Below, piece after piece: positions 42,906 through 55,553 of a DNA stretch of 64,000 nt. Numbering within the stretch: the first letter of the stretch is position 1; every line of letters starts with the position of its first letter. Both the position numbers and the translations under genes were made by a program. The DNA comes from Armigeres subalbatus (Eukaryota; Arthropoda; Insecta; Diptera; Culicidae): the NCBI RefSeq assembly GCF_024139115.2, contig NC_085140.1, forward strand, positions 290,995,293 to 291,059,292. Reading direction: 5' to 3'. Under the pieces are notes generated by a model. The model was given only the letters and a program-made list of their open reading frames with translations. It was not told the DNA's origin and ran no database searches.

Positions 42906-44861
42906 TTTATTTGAAAATCAGAAAACATGAGTTCCATGAAAACTCAAGAAAGTGACTTATTGTGACTTATTTACATAACTTAGATAATGACTATCAACAA
43001 AATCTTAGCACAGCAAAAGTTATTAAATGCATATTAAGACTTTCAATAGTAAGCACAACAATTATATACGATACGATATGTTATCAATTGAATTTTAAAC
43101 ACCAAAACTTGAGCAAAAATTGGGATTTTTTATTGGCGAACTCTGGTCAAATATTCAAACATTAATTAACACTATTCGAACAAATAAATAATAAATTTAA
43201 AAAAAAATGTGATAAAGAAAAGTATTTAACAAATGTAAGCCAAAAGAGAAAGCCAAAAATTATATCTAGCAAAAGTAAAAAAAAAAAAATAATTCCTCGT
43301 CAAATTAAACTTGTTACCACATGTCAAAATCAATCGTTCAAATGGGATAGAAGTCACTAGATATTGAGCACTAGAATGAGTCACTAGAATTTGAAGAAAT
43401 GACTTCTCTTTTCGTACATTCGTATTTTCTTGTGATCATGTGAATTACATGCTTCGTGGGTAGGTTTACCAGAACTACTCAAACTAGCTAGAGTTAAATA
43501 AAACCATCATCGACAAAACGCTGCGTTCGCATCCTCACGAGTTCGTGAGTGATAACTTTCCATCTCATTTATTTTTATTTTCGTATCTGTCTGTTCAGTA
43601 GATTTGCTTCTTGCAACATTACAAATTGCTTCATATTTCAATTGCATTATCAATTTATTTATCTAATATTAGGCCGATACAAATATTTAAAACCAATTAT
43701 GTCTCCCCCCTCGGTTTTTTTTTGCCTAAAAATAATATTTTGAGGGGGCAACAAAAAAAAAATCGGGCAATTTTGAGGATTTTCAAAAGATTCTTTAACA
43801 ATTCCGAGGAGTTTTATTGATTTTTTTTTTCCATTTTAATGTTTATTTTTTATTATCTCCCCCTTAACCTTTCGAAGACCAGGTAAATTTAATATTTGTA
43901 ACGGCCTTATTTCATTCAGCGAATATTTGATAAATTAATATTTATACATTTCGAAGAAAATCATTAAAAATATAGGCAAACATTATTGTACATAGAAAAA
44001 TCTAGCAATTCTGTATGGCCCAATTTGTTTATACATTTTGTAATGATCCTGTACAGAATTATATAGATAATTTAACAAAATGTGTTGTTCTCTCCTTTGA
44101 TGCATACCAGTCGAAAGATTATATTTGGATTCAGGTTAATTGACCACCGGAACTTGTTAATTCAGCTTTGAAGGATGCAAAATGTATACATTTGATAGCA
44201 CAGTTGAAAATTTGCCATTCAAAAATCATTAAGTATATGTAACTACTGACTTTTCATAACAAAATTCCCGAATATTTCAACGAAAATTACGATTAAAATT
44301 AAATAACTTGATCAACATCGTTCCTTAGATTACCCACTCAAATAATTCATATACATATATGCGACAATATGATTCATTTTTATTTTCTTCGTTTACTACT
44401 GCACACTTACTTGCTGCCTGCATTCATGGGCAATAATTCAACACTTCCAACTAGACTCGATTGTCCACGACGATGTTCACTGTGAAATTATCGCTCTTTC
44501 TCACCTCTTGTTCATGTTCATGTTCACGGGAGGTGTACAGAGGGCTTAACATGCATTCGACCCTGCTGCGACAGAAAGAGCATGACTGTCAACTACGAAA
44601 CGAAATGAAAACAGAGAGAATTTTCTCTCTGGCAAAGAGAGCGTGACGCTTGTCAGTTTTGTTTTGTTGAATTTCTCTCTGCATCCCAGTTAGAACGAAT
44701 GCTCTCTCGTAATAATTGTTCGTAATAAATTCTTTTTAGCGGGTATCTTTTGACAGCGTAAAATGTATGGAATATTACGTAAAAAATGACATCATAAAGC
44801 GTATTTACCCTGAAACGCCAATTATTATGTCATTAATGGCGTAATCTGAATAGGCTATAAC
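42906..44861. other. unassigned AT-rich DNA, right part of the 11.5 kb block
   Basis: Mostly AT-rich with short open frames of no recognisable type. The inverted GTTCATGTTCATGTTCACGG block is at 44510-44529 and the terminal AATCTGAATAGGCT at 44845-44858. Confidence 0.4.
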
Positions 44862-45174
44862 ATGTGGAGTGCCTGTAACAGTTTCTCACCTACTAACTGA
44901 ATGTAGAGCATTCGAACACCAACGAAGCGAATGCGGCCTGGGATCAACAATTGGAGAGATTCTCAATAACGATGAAGAAGGAGAGAAAAGATTAATAAAT
45001 TATTTAACGGAAAAAAATATTTTAAGCTCTTTTTTAGTGGAATGTATTCAATCGTCTAACAAGTCGAGTCAAGTACGAGACATCGAAATAATTGGTGGAA
45101 TTAAATGGAGCTACTTGACTCGTCTTAGACGAAATTATTTAAGAAAATGTCAATTACTTAATCAAATTTGAACT
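44862..45174 (+). pseudogene. I-clade ORF2 C-terminal end (continuation of element E)
   Basis: An open reading with TCGVPVTVSHLLTECRAFEH, then ECGLGSTIGEILNNDEEGEK and a natural stop after LLNQI at 45169-45171. The segment supplies the second Cys, His and last Cys of the CxxC...H...C motif whose first Cys lies at 33325-33327, on the far side of the 11.5 kb block. Length and position fit the last 100 residues of I-clade ORF2. The first in-frame codon used as a start is arbitrary. Confidence 0.78.
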
Positions 45175-45194
45175 GTACAATATGTAAAAATATA

Positions 45195-45403
45195 CACACT
45201 CGTTTCAAATCGCTCAGAGACTGAGTGAAATTGTATTGCCATCTCTTTTTTTCTCACAGAAATATTACTCAATTTTCGTAAAAAGTGGAACTACTCAAAT
45301 TTTGAGTAGTTCCACTTTTTACGAAAATTGAGTAACTTTTCCATGGGAAAAAGAGACGGCAATACAATGTCACTCAGTCTCTGAGTGATTTGAAACGGGT
45401 GTG
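45195..45403. mobile_element. 209-bp hairpin MITE, TA-flanked
   Basis: The arms CACACTCGTTTCAAATCGCT...CAGAGACTGAGTG and their inverse CACTCAGTCTCTGAGTG...GAAACGGGTGTG match along almost the whole element. TA lies on both sides (45193-45194, 45404-45405). The centre is the perfect palindrome AACTACTCAAATTTTGAGTAGTT. It lies in the 3' untranslated part of element E. Confidence 0.9.
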
Positions 45404-45405
45404 TA

Positions 45406-47887
45406 CGAAAGGGATGAATAACCTCTACCGAGGTTAAAACAAAAAAAAAGAAAATGCTAGCATGAGTTAACCACCTAAAGTTTATATGGCGAAAGACATC
45501 TAACGCGGGTTTTCTCAACAGTAGGAACTTTTCATGAAAAACTATTAGGTACCAGTTATGTAGGAAGGTGCTACAACGTCTATCATTTTTTTTATCAGGG
45601 TGCTTATTTTCGAGATATTTAAAGTAAAAGTAGGCGATTTATTGGTTTGTCGCTATTTCATCAATTTGGACGAATACTAAAGCATGCTGAGCTGACGCAC
45701 AAAGCGAAACTATTTAGCCGTCATGTAAAATTGTAAATGGATAGTCTCGGTGATTGGACATGTTTTTTTAAAAGCCGCAATTGAAAATGATTGTCCAAAA
45801 TTTAACGTGGACAGGTTTTATAACAACAAAATTATAGCTTCAATTGCTATAAAATGCTAGACAAATTAGTTATTTTAACAACATCCTGAACCAAGTTTAT
45901 AACAGCCAATGATAACTGTTTACTTGGCAACACAACATAATATGAATTTGAAAGCAGGAGAGGATCTGCTTGGGAGACAGCGTCTGGTTGTATACTCATC
46001 ACTACTGTCAGTACTGACATCTATGCATGAAAAGATAACTATCAGAGATTTGTAAAGCGATTTTCCCAAAAAGTATGCCAGCTAATCCTGAAGTCAATTC
46101 GTGATGGATCCTTCTCATCAATCTGTTGGTGGTGTATGTGAAGAACCAGCCTCCCACTAAAAGGCACGTAAACAAAGAATATAAAAAAGAGGAACCTGTT
46201 CTTCAAAATTTGATTCTTTCAAATAACTTGACGCTTCATCAAATATTCATACAAAAGTTGCTGAGTCACATCACGAACTAAAGGCTAGGACAAAAAGAAG
46301 GTGGATACAGTTATGGGGTGGATCCCCGCCTGTTCGGGAATCCAATGATTTGAATAGGGGGAATCGGTGTGAAATGCGCCACCAATAACTCTAGCCAATA
46401 AACATTTGTAGGCCTCCAAACGAAAAACCTTGGTCAACAAATTTTTAAAAAAACATTTAAAAAATAAAATGCGTTTTGGCTTTTCTGTTTGGTGCAATTT
46501 GGCGTTTCCCTCTATAAAGCTTTTTCATTACATTAAAATCGACTAACGTGAAGAATATAACGCACACTAATTTTGTGTATAGTTTGTTTCACAATTTCAG
46601 TGAAATATATTGGCATATTTCGTTTTAATTTTTGGGTGACGCATCGTTCATTTCAGATGGAAATTCGCAATTTTTGAATAAAATCGTTTTTTTTTTACAA
46701 TAATGTGGGGTTTTAATAAAATAAATTTGGACCGTATACCTAACTGATTTGTTACAAAATTGATGAACACTTTGAAAACATATTTTTTTGGATGAAATCA
46801 TCGTGAAATCAAATTCTCCTAAGGGAGCGCATATTGGCCATATTTCTTCTATAGGTATTTTCCACGCTGAGGAGATCACGAGCGATAGATCAATTGAAAT
46901 TAAGGTTCCTTGTTTTCCAATTAATCTTCGTACGGTCGATCCTGATTAAATTTAGGTATGGTTTTATATGCGATCATCCATGAAACAATCTGTTTTTCTA
47001 TTATTTCGAGATATTTCATAATATAGATATTTTTCTCCTTACAAATTTGAATTAGCTAACTTATGGTGTGCCGCTATAAGCATGCCTAAACCTGGTACGA
47101 TTCTTTTTTTTTCAATTTTGCAAATAATTGATTAGTTCAAGGATGCCGCACGCCTTGATAATGTTTGTCAGATATCTCGAGAGATCCGGCTATAGAGGAG
47201 TGGAATCATTTGTCATGTTACGGTATTCAACAAACGAAAAAAACCCTCCTCATATGCAGTCGTGACTCTTATTGATCCACAACGGACAGAGAAGTCAACG
47301 AAATCTTACCATATTAGCTGGTACTTGGCGGATTAGTGCAGGTGAATTGACATGCCGCGTGAAATCATCCTCTGCCTGTTTTTTTAAATAGGGTACCGCC
47401 CAGGGTCTGATTTTCGTCACAGTTCGTGAAACCTTTGAAGGTATTTTTTTTCTGTATCATGCCGTATTATCGTATGTACACCTTCTTATACGGAGTAATA
47501 ATAAAAGAATGTTGTTTCAATCGGTTTTAAAGGGGAATCAGAACTCAGGTGGAAGTATCTTCCGTAGCCCTAATTTTATATGGAAAGTCCCATTTGCGCA
47601 TTTCGTTTATCCATTCGATCACGCCACTCAATACATTTTTCCTGTTTGGTTCATTGTTTTCATTCTGTTTCGTGCCACGTGATGGCAATTCCGCGCCGCA
47701 TGGCCAATGTCGTCTGAAGAAGTTTGAGAAATAAGTTCAAGAGTAATCCACAGAGTGGTTGTGGTGTCTTTTTCGTGCTTTATGAAATAGTGAAAAAGGA
47801 ACAATAGAAGGATAGAAAATAGCACTCTATAGACGAGTAGACGAAAATAGCTCAATAATATCAAATGTTGATAAGATAGCAAAATGA
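45406..47887. other. unassigned AT-rich DNA
   Basis: No gene, RNA or clear repeat family is visible over 2.5 kb. Open frames (for example 46625-46879 and 47628-47882, minus) are short and lack motifs. Confidence 0.45.
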
Positions 47888-48117
47888 GATATGGACATGA
47901 TTGATATAAGAGATAAAAGATCAGAGGACAATATCAATATTTTGCACTAAAATATCATGAGGATATCAAGATATGTTATTTGTAATAAGTGATCGATATC
48001 AAGTGCCATCGGTTTGTTCTTATCCATAGCATATCTTGATATTTAAATGATATTTCGGTGCAACTTTTTGATATTGTTGCCTGTTCTTTTATCTCTTATA
48101 TCAATCAAGTCCACATC
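47888..48117. mobile_element. 230-bp hairpin MITE
   Basis: The ends GATATGGACATGATTGATAT and the complement of GATGTGGACTTGATTGATAT, followed by AAGAGATAAAAGA, are inverted over about 100 bp. The inner arms share AATATCATGAGGATATCAAG-type sequence. The boundaries are good to a few bases. Confidence 0.82.
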
Positions 48118-48294
48118 ATGTTTTGTTATTCTGTTCATGGCTTCTGCCCGGGTAGAGAGACAGGTCCTCTAGTTTTTTTCCAGAAACAAAATAAATAAAT
48201 AATTAACCGTCAAGGGTGGATTATTTACTAAGATAACGTTCTCCGACGAATGCAACATGTGGATGTTTCAATATTAGTTAATAATAAAAGCAAA

Positions 48295-48480
48295 TAGCGA
48301 AAAGAGAGAAATAAGAAGTGAGTAGTGAGAAATGCGGAGTTTGAAATAAGATATGAGGAATGAGGCTTTTTTTACTTCACATAAGTAGTAAGGAGTGAGA
48401 AATTCAAAATTGAGGAGTAAGAAGTTAAAAGTGAGATTTGAGAAATGAGAAGTGAGAAGTAGGAAGTGGGGACGGAGGTT
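48295..48480 (+). repeat. purine-rich degenerate GAGAAGT repeat
   Basis: A nearly T- and C-free purine tract with GAGAAGTGAGAAATG-type units, interrupted by GCTTTTTTTACTTCAC at 48363. It is the same kind of sequence as 9683-9775. Confidence 0.8.
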
Positions 48481-48827
48481 AGTCGAAACGTGGAGGTCTT
48501 TGCAAATTTTCAAGTTGCTTAATACAAAAAGTTTTACGAGGAGGTGGCTGAATATCGAAAATGATAGTTTCAAACAGTTGTGCTAAATTTCACATCAAGA
48601 TATTCTTTACAAAGTGAGCTCGTTGTCTGAATAGGCAATTAGGGATTTATGCAAAGCGAGTTATTTACAATTTAGTAGGCATATGTAATTGGCAATTGGA
48701 AAAAAAATACTCGGCGCCATTTTATTTTTGCTACTGTTGTAACGCTTATAATTAACAAGGTTTTCATCAAGATTCCATTTTTTTTGCAAATATCTGGATT
48801 TATTTATGGACTTTAGAGACGTGCAAA

Positions 48828-49181
48828 ATGTTCCAAGAACATCCTTATGAATCACTGGGTTCTCAATTAAACCGCATTTGTTTTTGTTTCGTTGAAATGT
48901 GTAACATAAGTCAATCAGTGATTCAAAATACCCTCGTCACCCCTATATCAACGGCGATTAAATCAACAAAAATTATTTATTCATGTTTAACAAGCTTTAA
49001 CATTGCCAACCGCGATGAAACTTCACGCCTTAAAGCTCATTTGGACACTTTTGCCGAGCTCGCAGTATATAATGAAGCCAATGCTTGTATGCCGGAAAAG
49101 CGTGGTAAATATGTAGATAATATGAATGAGAATAAATTCCAAGCGGTGAACGAGTTCGGATTCAAGTTTTATCACTATTAA
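48828..49181 (+). CDS. unrecognised open frame, 117 codons
   Basis: ATG at 48828 to a stop at 49179-49181. The C-terminal half is hydrophilic and less biased than typical AT-rich noise (ANRDETSRLKAHLDTFAELA, then NEANACMPEKRGKYVDN). No domain is recognised, no splice context or promoter was identified, and no neighbour supports it. It could be an exon fragment, a decayed gene or chance. Confidence 0.2.
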   Translation: MFQEHPYESLGSQLNRICFCFVEMCNISQSVIQNTLVTPISTAIKSTKIIYSCLTSFNIANRDETSRLKAHLDTFAELAVYNEANACMPEKRGKYVDNMNENKFQAVNEFGFKFYHY

Positions 49182-49296
49182 TAATACATGCGATGGGTGA
49201 GTTATCATATATCACTTAAAATGCTGTTCAACGAGCGACCGTAATTCTTCTGAATGGAGTTTTTGTTTCAATAGAATCAATATTCGAGAGTATATA

Positions 49297-49512
49297 GGAG
49301 AACGGTTCGCCACTTCATCTCATAGCTCCTATTTCCCTCCCATCAAAAACAAAGCAATGGAAAGGAATTTGGTTTGTTTATTATTTTTGTGATTTTTTTC
49401 AGCAGCGAGCACGCAAGTTGACAAAAAGAAGCGACGAATTTGGTGCCGTATTTCTTTGTTTAGTGATGAGATGGATATATGTACAGTGAGATGGAGATCG
49501 GAACAGTTCCCC
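49297..49512. mobile_element. TA-flanked MITE with GGAGAAC/GTTCCCC ends
   Basis: The ends are GGAGAACGGTTCGCCACTTC and the complement of GGGGAACTGTTCCGATCTCC, flanked by TA (49295-49296, 49513-49514). CATCTCATAG and GATGAGATGG continue the inverted match. It is probably a diverged TA|GGGG group member. Confidence 0.65.
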
Positions 49513-49879
49513 TAAATATTTAGTCACAAAGAGTGATGATTTTTTAACCTTCTTTCAGAAGTGTCTATAATTTCACTTTGTAATCGTTAGGAAGGCGTAT
49601 TACATTACTACAAGAGTATTTGAATCTTATATTAATGAAACTCTAGTCAAGGCAATTTCATCTTTATCTCTTACACCAAAACCTCTTCAAGAGCAATATC
49701 CGCCTAGATGGCCCACTCTCAACAAATGGAAGTGACTTTGAGGCGGGCTTCAACAAAAAAAGAAACATTTTTTTGAAAAATAAAATCTTTCGAAAACCTT
49801 TTGAAAACCATTATTGAACAATTATAAAATAAATCTGGCACCGAAACTTTCTCTCACAAAATCTAGGAGCCTGCAATAT

Positions 49880-52800
49880 TCTCTAAAAATCTAAAAATTC
49901 AAAAATTAAAAAATCTAAAGATCTAAAAATCTAAAAGTCTAAAAATCTAAAAATCTAAAAATCTAAAAATCTACAAATCTAAAAATCTAAAAATCTAAAA
50001 ATCTAAAAATCTAAAAATCTAAAAATCTAAAAATCTAAAAATCTAAAAATCTAAAAATTCAAAAATCTAAAAATCTGAAAATCTAAAAATGTAAAAATAT
50101 AAAAATATAAAAATCTAAAAATTGAAAAATCTAAAAATCTGAAAATCTGAAAATTTAAAAATCTAAAATTTAACAATCTAAAAATCTAAAAATCTAAAAA
50201 TCCAAAAATCTAAAAATTTCAAAATCTAAAAGTCTAGAAATGTAAAAATATTAAAATCTAAAAATCTAAAAATCTGAAAATCTGAAAATTTAAAAATCTA
50301 AAATTTAACAATCTAAAAATCTAAAAATCTAAAAATCCAAAAATCTAAAAATCAAAAAATCTAAGAATCTAAAAATCTAAAAATCCAAAAATCTAAAAAT
50401 CTAACAATCTAAAAATCTAAAAATCCAAAAATCAAAAAATCTAAAAATCTAAAAATCTAAAAATCTAACCATCTAAAAATCTAAAAATCCAAAAATCTAA
50501 AAATCAAAAAATCTAAAAATCTAAAAATCTAAAAATCTAAAAATCTAAAAATCTAAAAATCTAAAAATCTAAAAATCTAAAAATCTAAAAATCTAAAAAT
50601 CTAAAAATCTAAAAATTTAAAAATTAAAAAATCTAAAAATCTAAAATTTAAAAATCTTAAAATCCTTAAATCTAAAAATCTAAAAATCTAAAAATCTAAA
50701 AATCTAAAAATCTAAAAATCTAAAAATCTAAAAATCTAAAAATCTAAAAATCTCAAAATCTAAAAATCAAAAAATCTAAGAATCTAAAAATCTAAAAATC
50801 TAAAAATCTAATAATCTAACAATCTGAAAATCTAAAAATCCAAAAATCTAAAAATCTAAAAATCTAAAAATCTAAAAATCTAAAAATCTAAAAATCTAAA
50901 AATCTAAAAATCTAAAAATCTAAAAATCTAAAAATCTAAAAATCTAAAAATCTAAAGATCTAAAGATCTAAAAATCTTAAAATCTAAAATTTAAAAATCT
51001 AAAAATCTAAAAATCTAAAAATCTTAAAATCTAAAATCGGAAAATTTAAAAATCTAAAAATCTAAAAATCTAAAAATCTAAAAATCTAAAAATCTAAAAA
51101 TCTAAAAATCTAAAAATCTAAAAATCTAAAAATCTAAAAATCTAAAAATCTAAAAATCTAAAAATCTAAAAATCTAAAAATCTAAAAATCTAAAAATCTA
51201 AAAATCTAAAAATCTAAAAATCTAAATATCTAAAAATCCAAAAATTTAAAAATTTAAAAATCTAAAAATCTAAAAGTCTAAAAATCAAAAAATCTAAAAA
51301 TTTCAAAATCTAAAAGTCTAGAAATGTAAAAATTTTAAAATCTAAAAATCTAAAAATTAAAAAATCTAAAAATCTGAAAATCTGAAAATTTAAAAATCTA
51401 AAATTTAACAATCTAAAAATCTAAAAATCCAAAAATCCAAAAATCTAAAAATCTAAAAATATAAAAATCTAAAAATCTAAAAATCTAAAAATCTAAAAAT
51501 CTAAAAATCTAAAAATCTAAAAATCTAAAAATCTAAAAATCTAAAAATCTAAAAATCTAAAAATCTAAAAATCTAAAAATCTAAAAATCTAAAAATCTAA
51601 AAATCTAAAATCTTAAAATCTAAAAATCTAAAAATCTAAAAATCTAAAAGTCTAAAAATCTAAAAATCTAAAAATCTAAAAATCTAAAAATCTAAAAATC
51701 TAAAAATCTAAAAATCTAAAAATCTAAAAGTCTAAAAATCAAAAAATCAAAAAATCTAAAAATCTAAAAATTTAAAAATCTAAAAATCTAAAAATCTAAA
51801 AATCTAAAAATCTAAAAATCTAAAAATCTAAAAATCTTAAAATCTAAAAATCTAAATATCAAAAAATCCAAAAATCCTAAAATTTAAAAATCTAAAAATC
51901 TAAAAATCTAAAAATCTAAAAATCTAAAAATCTAAAAAATCTAAAAATCTAAAAATCTAAAAATCTAAAAATCTAAAAATCTAAAAATCTTAAAATCTAA
52001 ATATCCAAAAATCTAAAAATCTAAAAATCAAAATGTCTAAAAATCCTAAAATCTAAAAATCTAAAAATCTAAAAATCTAAAAATCTAAAAATCTAAAAAT
52101 CTAAAAATCTGAAAATCTGAAAATCTAAAAATCTAAAAATCTAAAAATCTAAAAATCTAAAAATCTAAAAATCTAAAAATCTAAAAATCTAAAAATCTAA
52201 AAATCTAAAAATCTAAAAATCTAAAAATCTAAAAATCTAAAAATCTAAAAATCTAAAAATCTAAAAATCCAAAAATCTAAAAATTTAAAAATCTAAAAAT
52301 CTAAAAGTCTAAAAATCAAAAAATCTAAAAATTTCAAAATCTAAAAGTCTAGAAATGTAAAAATATTAAAATCTAAAAATCTAAAAATTAAAAAATCTAA
52401 AAATCTGAAAATCTGAAAATTTAAAAATCTAAAATTTAACAATCTAAAAATCCAAAAATCTAAAAATCAAAAAATCTAGAAATCTAAAAATATAAAAATC
52501 TAAAAATCTAAAAATCTAAAAATCTAAAAATCTAAAAATTTAAAAATCTAAAAAACTAAAAATCTAAAAATCTAAAAATTTAAAAATCTAAAAATCTAAA
52601 AATCTAAAAATCTAAAAGTCTAAAAATCAAAAAATCTAAAAATCTAAAAATTTAAAAATCTAAAAGTCTAAAAATCTAAAAATCTAAAAATCTAAAAATC
52701 TAAAAATCTAAAAATCTAAAAATCTAAAAATCTAAAAATCTAAAAATCTACAAATGTAAAAATCTAAAAATTAAAAAATCCAGTAATCTAAAAATCTAAA

Positions 52801-54690
52801 AATCTAAAAATCTAAAAATCTAACAATCTAAAAATCTAAAAATCTAAAAATCTAAAAATCTAAAAATCTAAAAATCTAAAAATCTAAAAATCTAAAAATC
52901 TAAAAATCTAAAAATCTAAAAATCTAAAAATTTAAAAATCCAGAAATCTAAAAATCCAAAAATCTAAAATCTAAAAATCTAAAAATCTAAAAATCTAAAA
53001 ATCTAAAAATCTAAAATCTAAAAATCTAAAAATCTAAAAATCTAAAAATCCAAAAATCTAAAATTTAAAAATCTAAAAATCTAAAAGTCTAAAAAAATCT
53101 CAAAATCTAAAAATTTAAAAATCTAAAAAATCTAAAAATCCAAAATCTAAAAATCAAAAAATGTAAACATCTAAATGTTTAAAAATCCAAAATCTAAAAA
53201 TCTAAAAATTTAAAATTCTAAAAATCTAAAAATCCAAAAAACTTAAAAATCTTTAAAATCTCAATATCCTAAATCTAGAAATCTAAAAATCTAAAATCTA
53301 GAAATCCAAAAATCTTAAAATCAAAAAATATAAAATCCAAAGATCTAAAAATCTAAAAATCTAAAAATCTAAAAATCTAAAAATCTAAAAACCAAAAAAT
53401 CTAAAAATCTAAAAATCTAAAAATCTAAAAATCTAAAAATCTAAAAATCTAAAAATCTAAAGATCTAAAAATCTAAAAATCTAAAAATCTAAAAATCTAA
53501 AAATCTAAAAATCTAAAAATTTAAAAATCTAAAAGTCTAAAAATCTAAAAATCTAAAAATCTAAAAATCTAAAAATCCAAAAATCTAAAAATCTACAAAT
53601 GTAAAAATCTAAAAATTAAAAAATCCAGTAATCTAAAAATCTAAAAATCTAACAATCTAAAAATCTAAAAATCTAAAAATCTAAAAATCTAAAAATCTAA
53701 AAATCTAAAAATTTAAAAATCCAGAAATCTAAAAATCTAAAAATCTAAAAATCTAAAAATCTAAAAATCTAAAAATCTAAAAATCTAAAAATCCAAAAAT
53801 CTAAAAATTTAAAAATCTTAAAATCTAAAAGTCTAAAAATCAAAAAATCTCAAAATCTAAAAATTTAAAAATCTAAAAATCTAAAAATCTAAAAATCTAA
53901 AAATCTGAAAATCTAAAAATCTAAAAATCTAAAAATCTAAAAATCTAAAAATCTAAAAATCTAAAAATCTAAAAATCTGAAAATCTAAAAATCTAAAAAT
54001 CTAAAAATCTAAAAATCTAAATCTAAATCTAAATCTAGTAATCTAAAAATCTAAAAATCCAAAAATCTAAAAATCTAAAAATCTAAAAATCTAAAAATCT
54101 AAAAATCTAAAAATCTAAAAATCTAAAAATCTAAAAATCTAAAAATCTAAAAATCTAAAAATCTAAAAATCTAAAAATCTAAAAATCTAAAAATCTAAAA
54201 ATTCAGAAATCTAAAAATCTAAAAATCTAAAAATCTAAAAATCTAAAAATCTAAAAATCTAAAAATCTAAAAATCTAAAAATCTAAAAATCTAAAAATCT
54301 AAAAATCTAAAAATCTAAAAATCTAAAAATCTAAAAATCTAAAAATCTTAAAATATAAAAATCTAAAAATCAAAAAATCTAAAAATCTTAAAATATAAAA
54401 ATCTAAAAATCAAAAAATCTAAAAATCTAAAAATTTAAAAATCTAAAAATCTAAAAATCTAAAAATCTAAAAAATCTAAAAATCTAAAAATCTAAAAATC
54501 TAAAAATCTTAAAATCTAAATATCCAAAAATCTAAAAATATTAAAATATAAAAATCAAAATATCTAAAAATCCTAAAATCTAAAAATCTAAAAATCTAAA
54601 AATCTAAAAATCTAAAAATCTAAAAATCTGAAAATCTAAAAATCTAAAAATCTAAAAATCTAAAAATCTAAAGATCTAAAAAATTTTCGA
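49880..54690 (+). repeat. CTAAAAAT satellite, 4.8 kb
   Basis: Roughly 600 units of the 8-mer CTAAAAAT run head to tail with point variants (AAAAATCC, GAAAATC, ACAATC, AAAAATTT). Distinct variant strings recur in the same order: one containing TTTCAAAATCTAAAAGTCTA starts near 50217, 51301 and 52332 (spacing about 1,084 and 1,031 bp). One containing CTACAAATGTAAAAATC occurs near 52749 and 53593 (about 844 bp). Larger blocks of the satellite have therefore been duplicated. Nothing is encoded. Confidence 0.97.
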
Positions 54691-55034
54691 TGCAAAAAAG
54701 TCCATATAATCGAATTTTCCATATAATCGAAGCAAATTTTTTTTTCTCGAAATTTGTGTTACACGATGAAATAAGTCTTAAAAGTTGAAAGAAAATATCC
54801 ATATATTGCCTTACAGTCTAATCCGCATGTTTGGGCTCATTTTATGATAACTCAGTAAATTATGATTTTCTATAAGAACGTAACCTTTTTTCCAGCCGCT
54901 AGTTTGTAAGATTACGTTAGCCCAGCTCAATGTGAGCACACTAATATACTTATTCACGAATTCTATCTACAGTGCCTTCCTGTTTCAGCAACAAAGAAAA
55001 CAGGTCGAAAAAGGTATATGTTAGATTCAAAAAC

Positions 55035-55265
55035 TGGCTTTATATAGAAGGACTGGCACTTGTCCTCTTTTGATTTGATCGCAACAAATTGAAACCGATG
55101 GAAAATTTTGTCCTATTGTCTCCTATTGAAAATTGGCCGGATTGGACTATGGGCTCAGAAGATATGGCCAAAATGCATTTGTTTATGCAAAAATCGCGTA
55201 GAAACAGTCTCACTTTTCTGACACTTATCTTTAAAAGATTTCCTTGCAACAAGTTGCGTTTGATT
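55035..55265 (+). mobile_element. family-M core fragment (M8)
   Basis: ATCGCAACAAATTGAAACCG...GTCTCCTATTGAAAATTGGC followed by GGACTATGGGCTCAGAAG and AAAAATCGCGTAGAAACAGT correspond to one and a half diverged 167-bp core units. Neither M terminus is present. Confidence 0.65.
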
Positions 55266-55390
55266 GATATTCTTAAAAAGAATTTAAATCAATGTAAATA
55301 AGGGGCTCTATCCACGTATCAGTGTCATTTTTACAAGAACCAATTGACATTTCCCGCCAAAAAATGTATCTCGTTTTATTGTCTCAGTCA

Positions 55391-55553
55391 ATTCTCGCTT
55401 AACTTTTCAAAAGGTCCTAAGTAACATTTTTTTCATGATTTAATCTGAATAATTCAATCAACATATTTCATGTTAATCTGTTGATTGCAATACTCAAATT
55501 AAATCATGAAAAAAATGTTACTTAGGACCTTTTGAAAAGTTAAGCGAGAATTC
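55391..55553. mobile_element. family-X hairpin MITE, best copy (X3)
   Basis: The arms ATTCTCGCTTAACTTTTCAA AAGGTCCTAAGTAACA and their inverse are almost perfect over 65 bp, separated by TTCATGTTAATCTGTTGATT. Copies at 9497 and 11235 share both ends. Confidence 0.9.

Larger units (their letters stand above)
33335..44859. mobile_element. 11.5 kb block splitting element E
   Basis: The left end AGCCTATTCAGATT (33336-33349) is the inverse of AATCTGAATAGGCT (44845-44858). Coding sequence of element E breaks at the left end and continues at the right end. Subterminal inverted matches support a single unit: CACCTCCCGTGAACGTGAAC (34696-34715) against its near-complement at 44516-44535. Inside are younger insertions including RTE copy C. 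No transposase is visible. Boundary accuracy is about 3 bp and the target duplication is unresolved. Confidence 0.55.

Noticed and set aside
48828..49181. Endogenous viral element or host gene
   Set aside because: Nothing in the translation matches a family I can name, and there is no supporting context. It is kept only as a low-confidence open frame.
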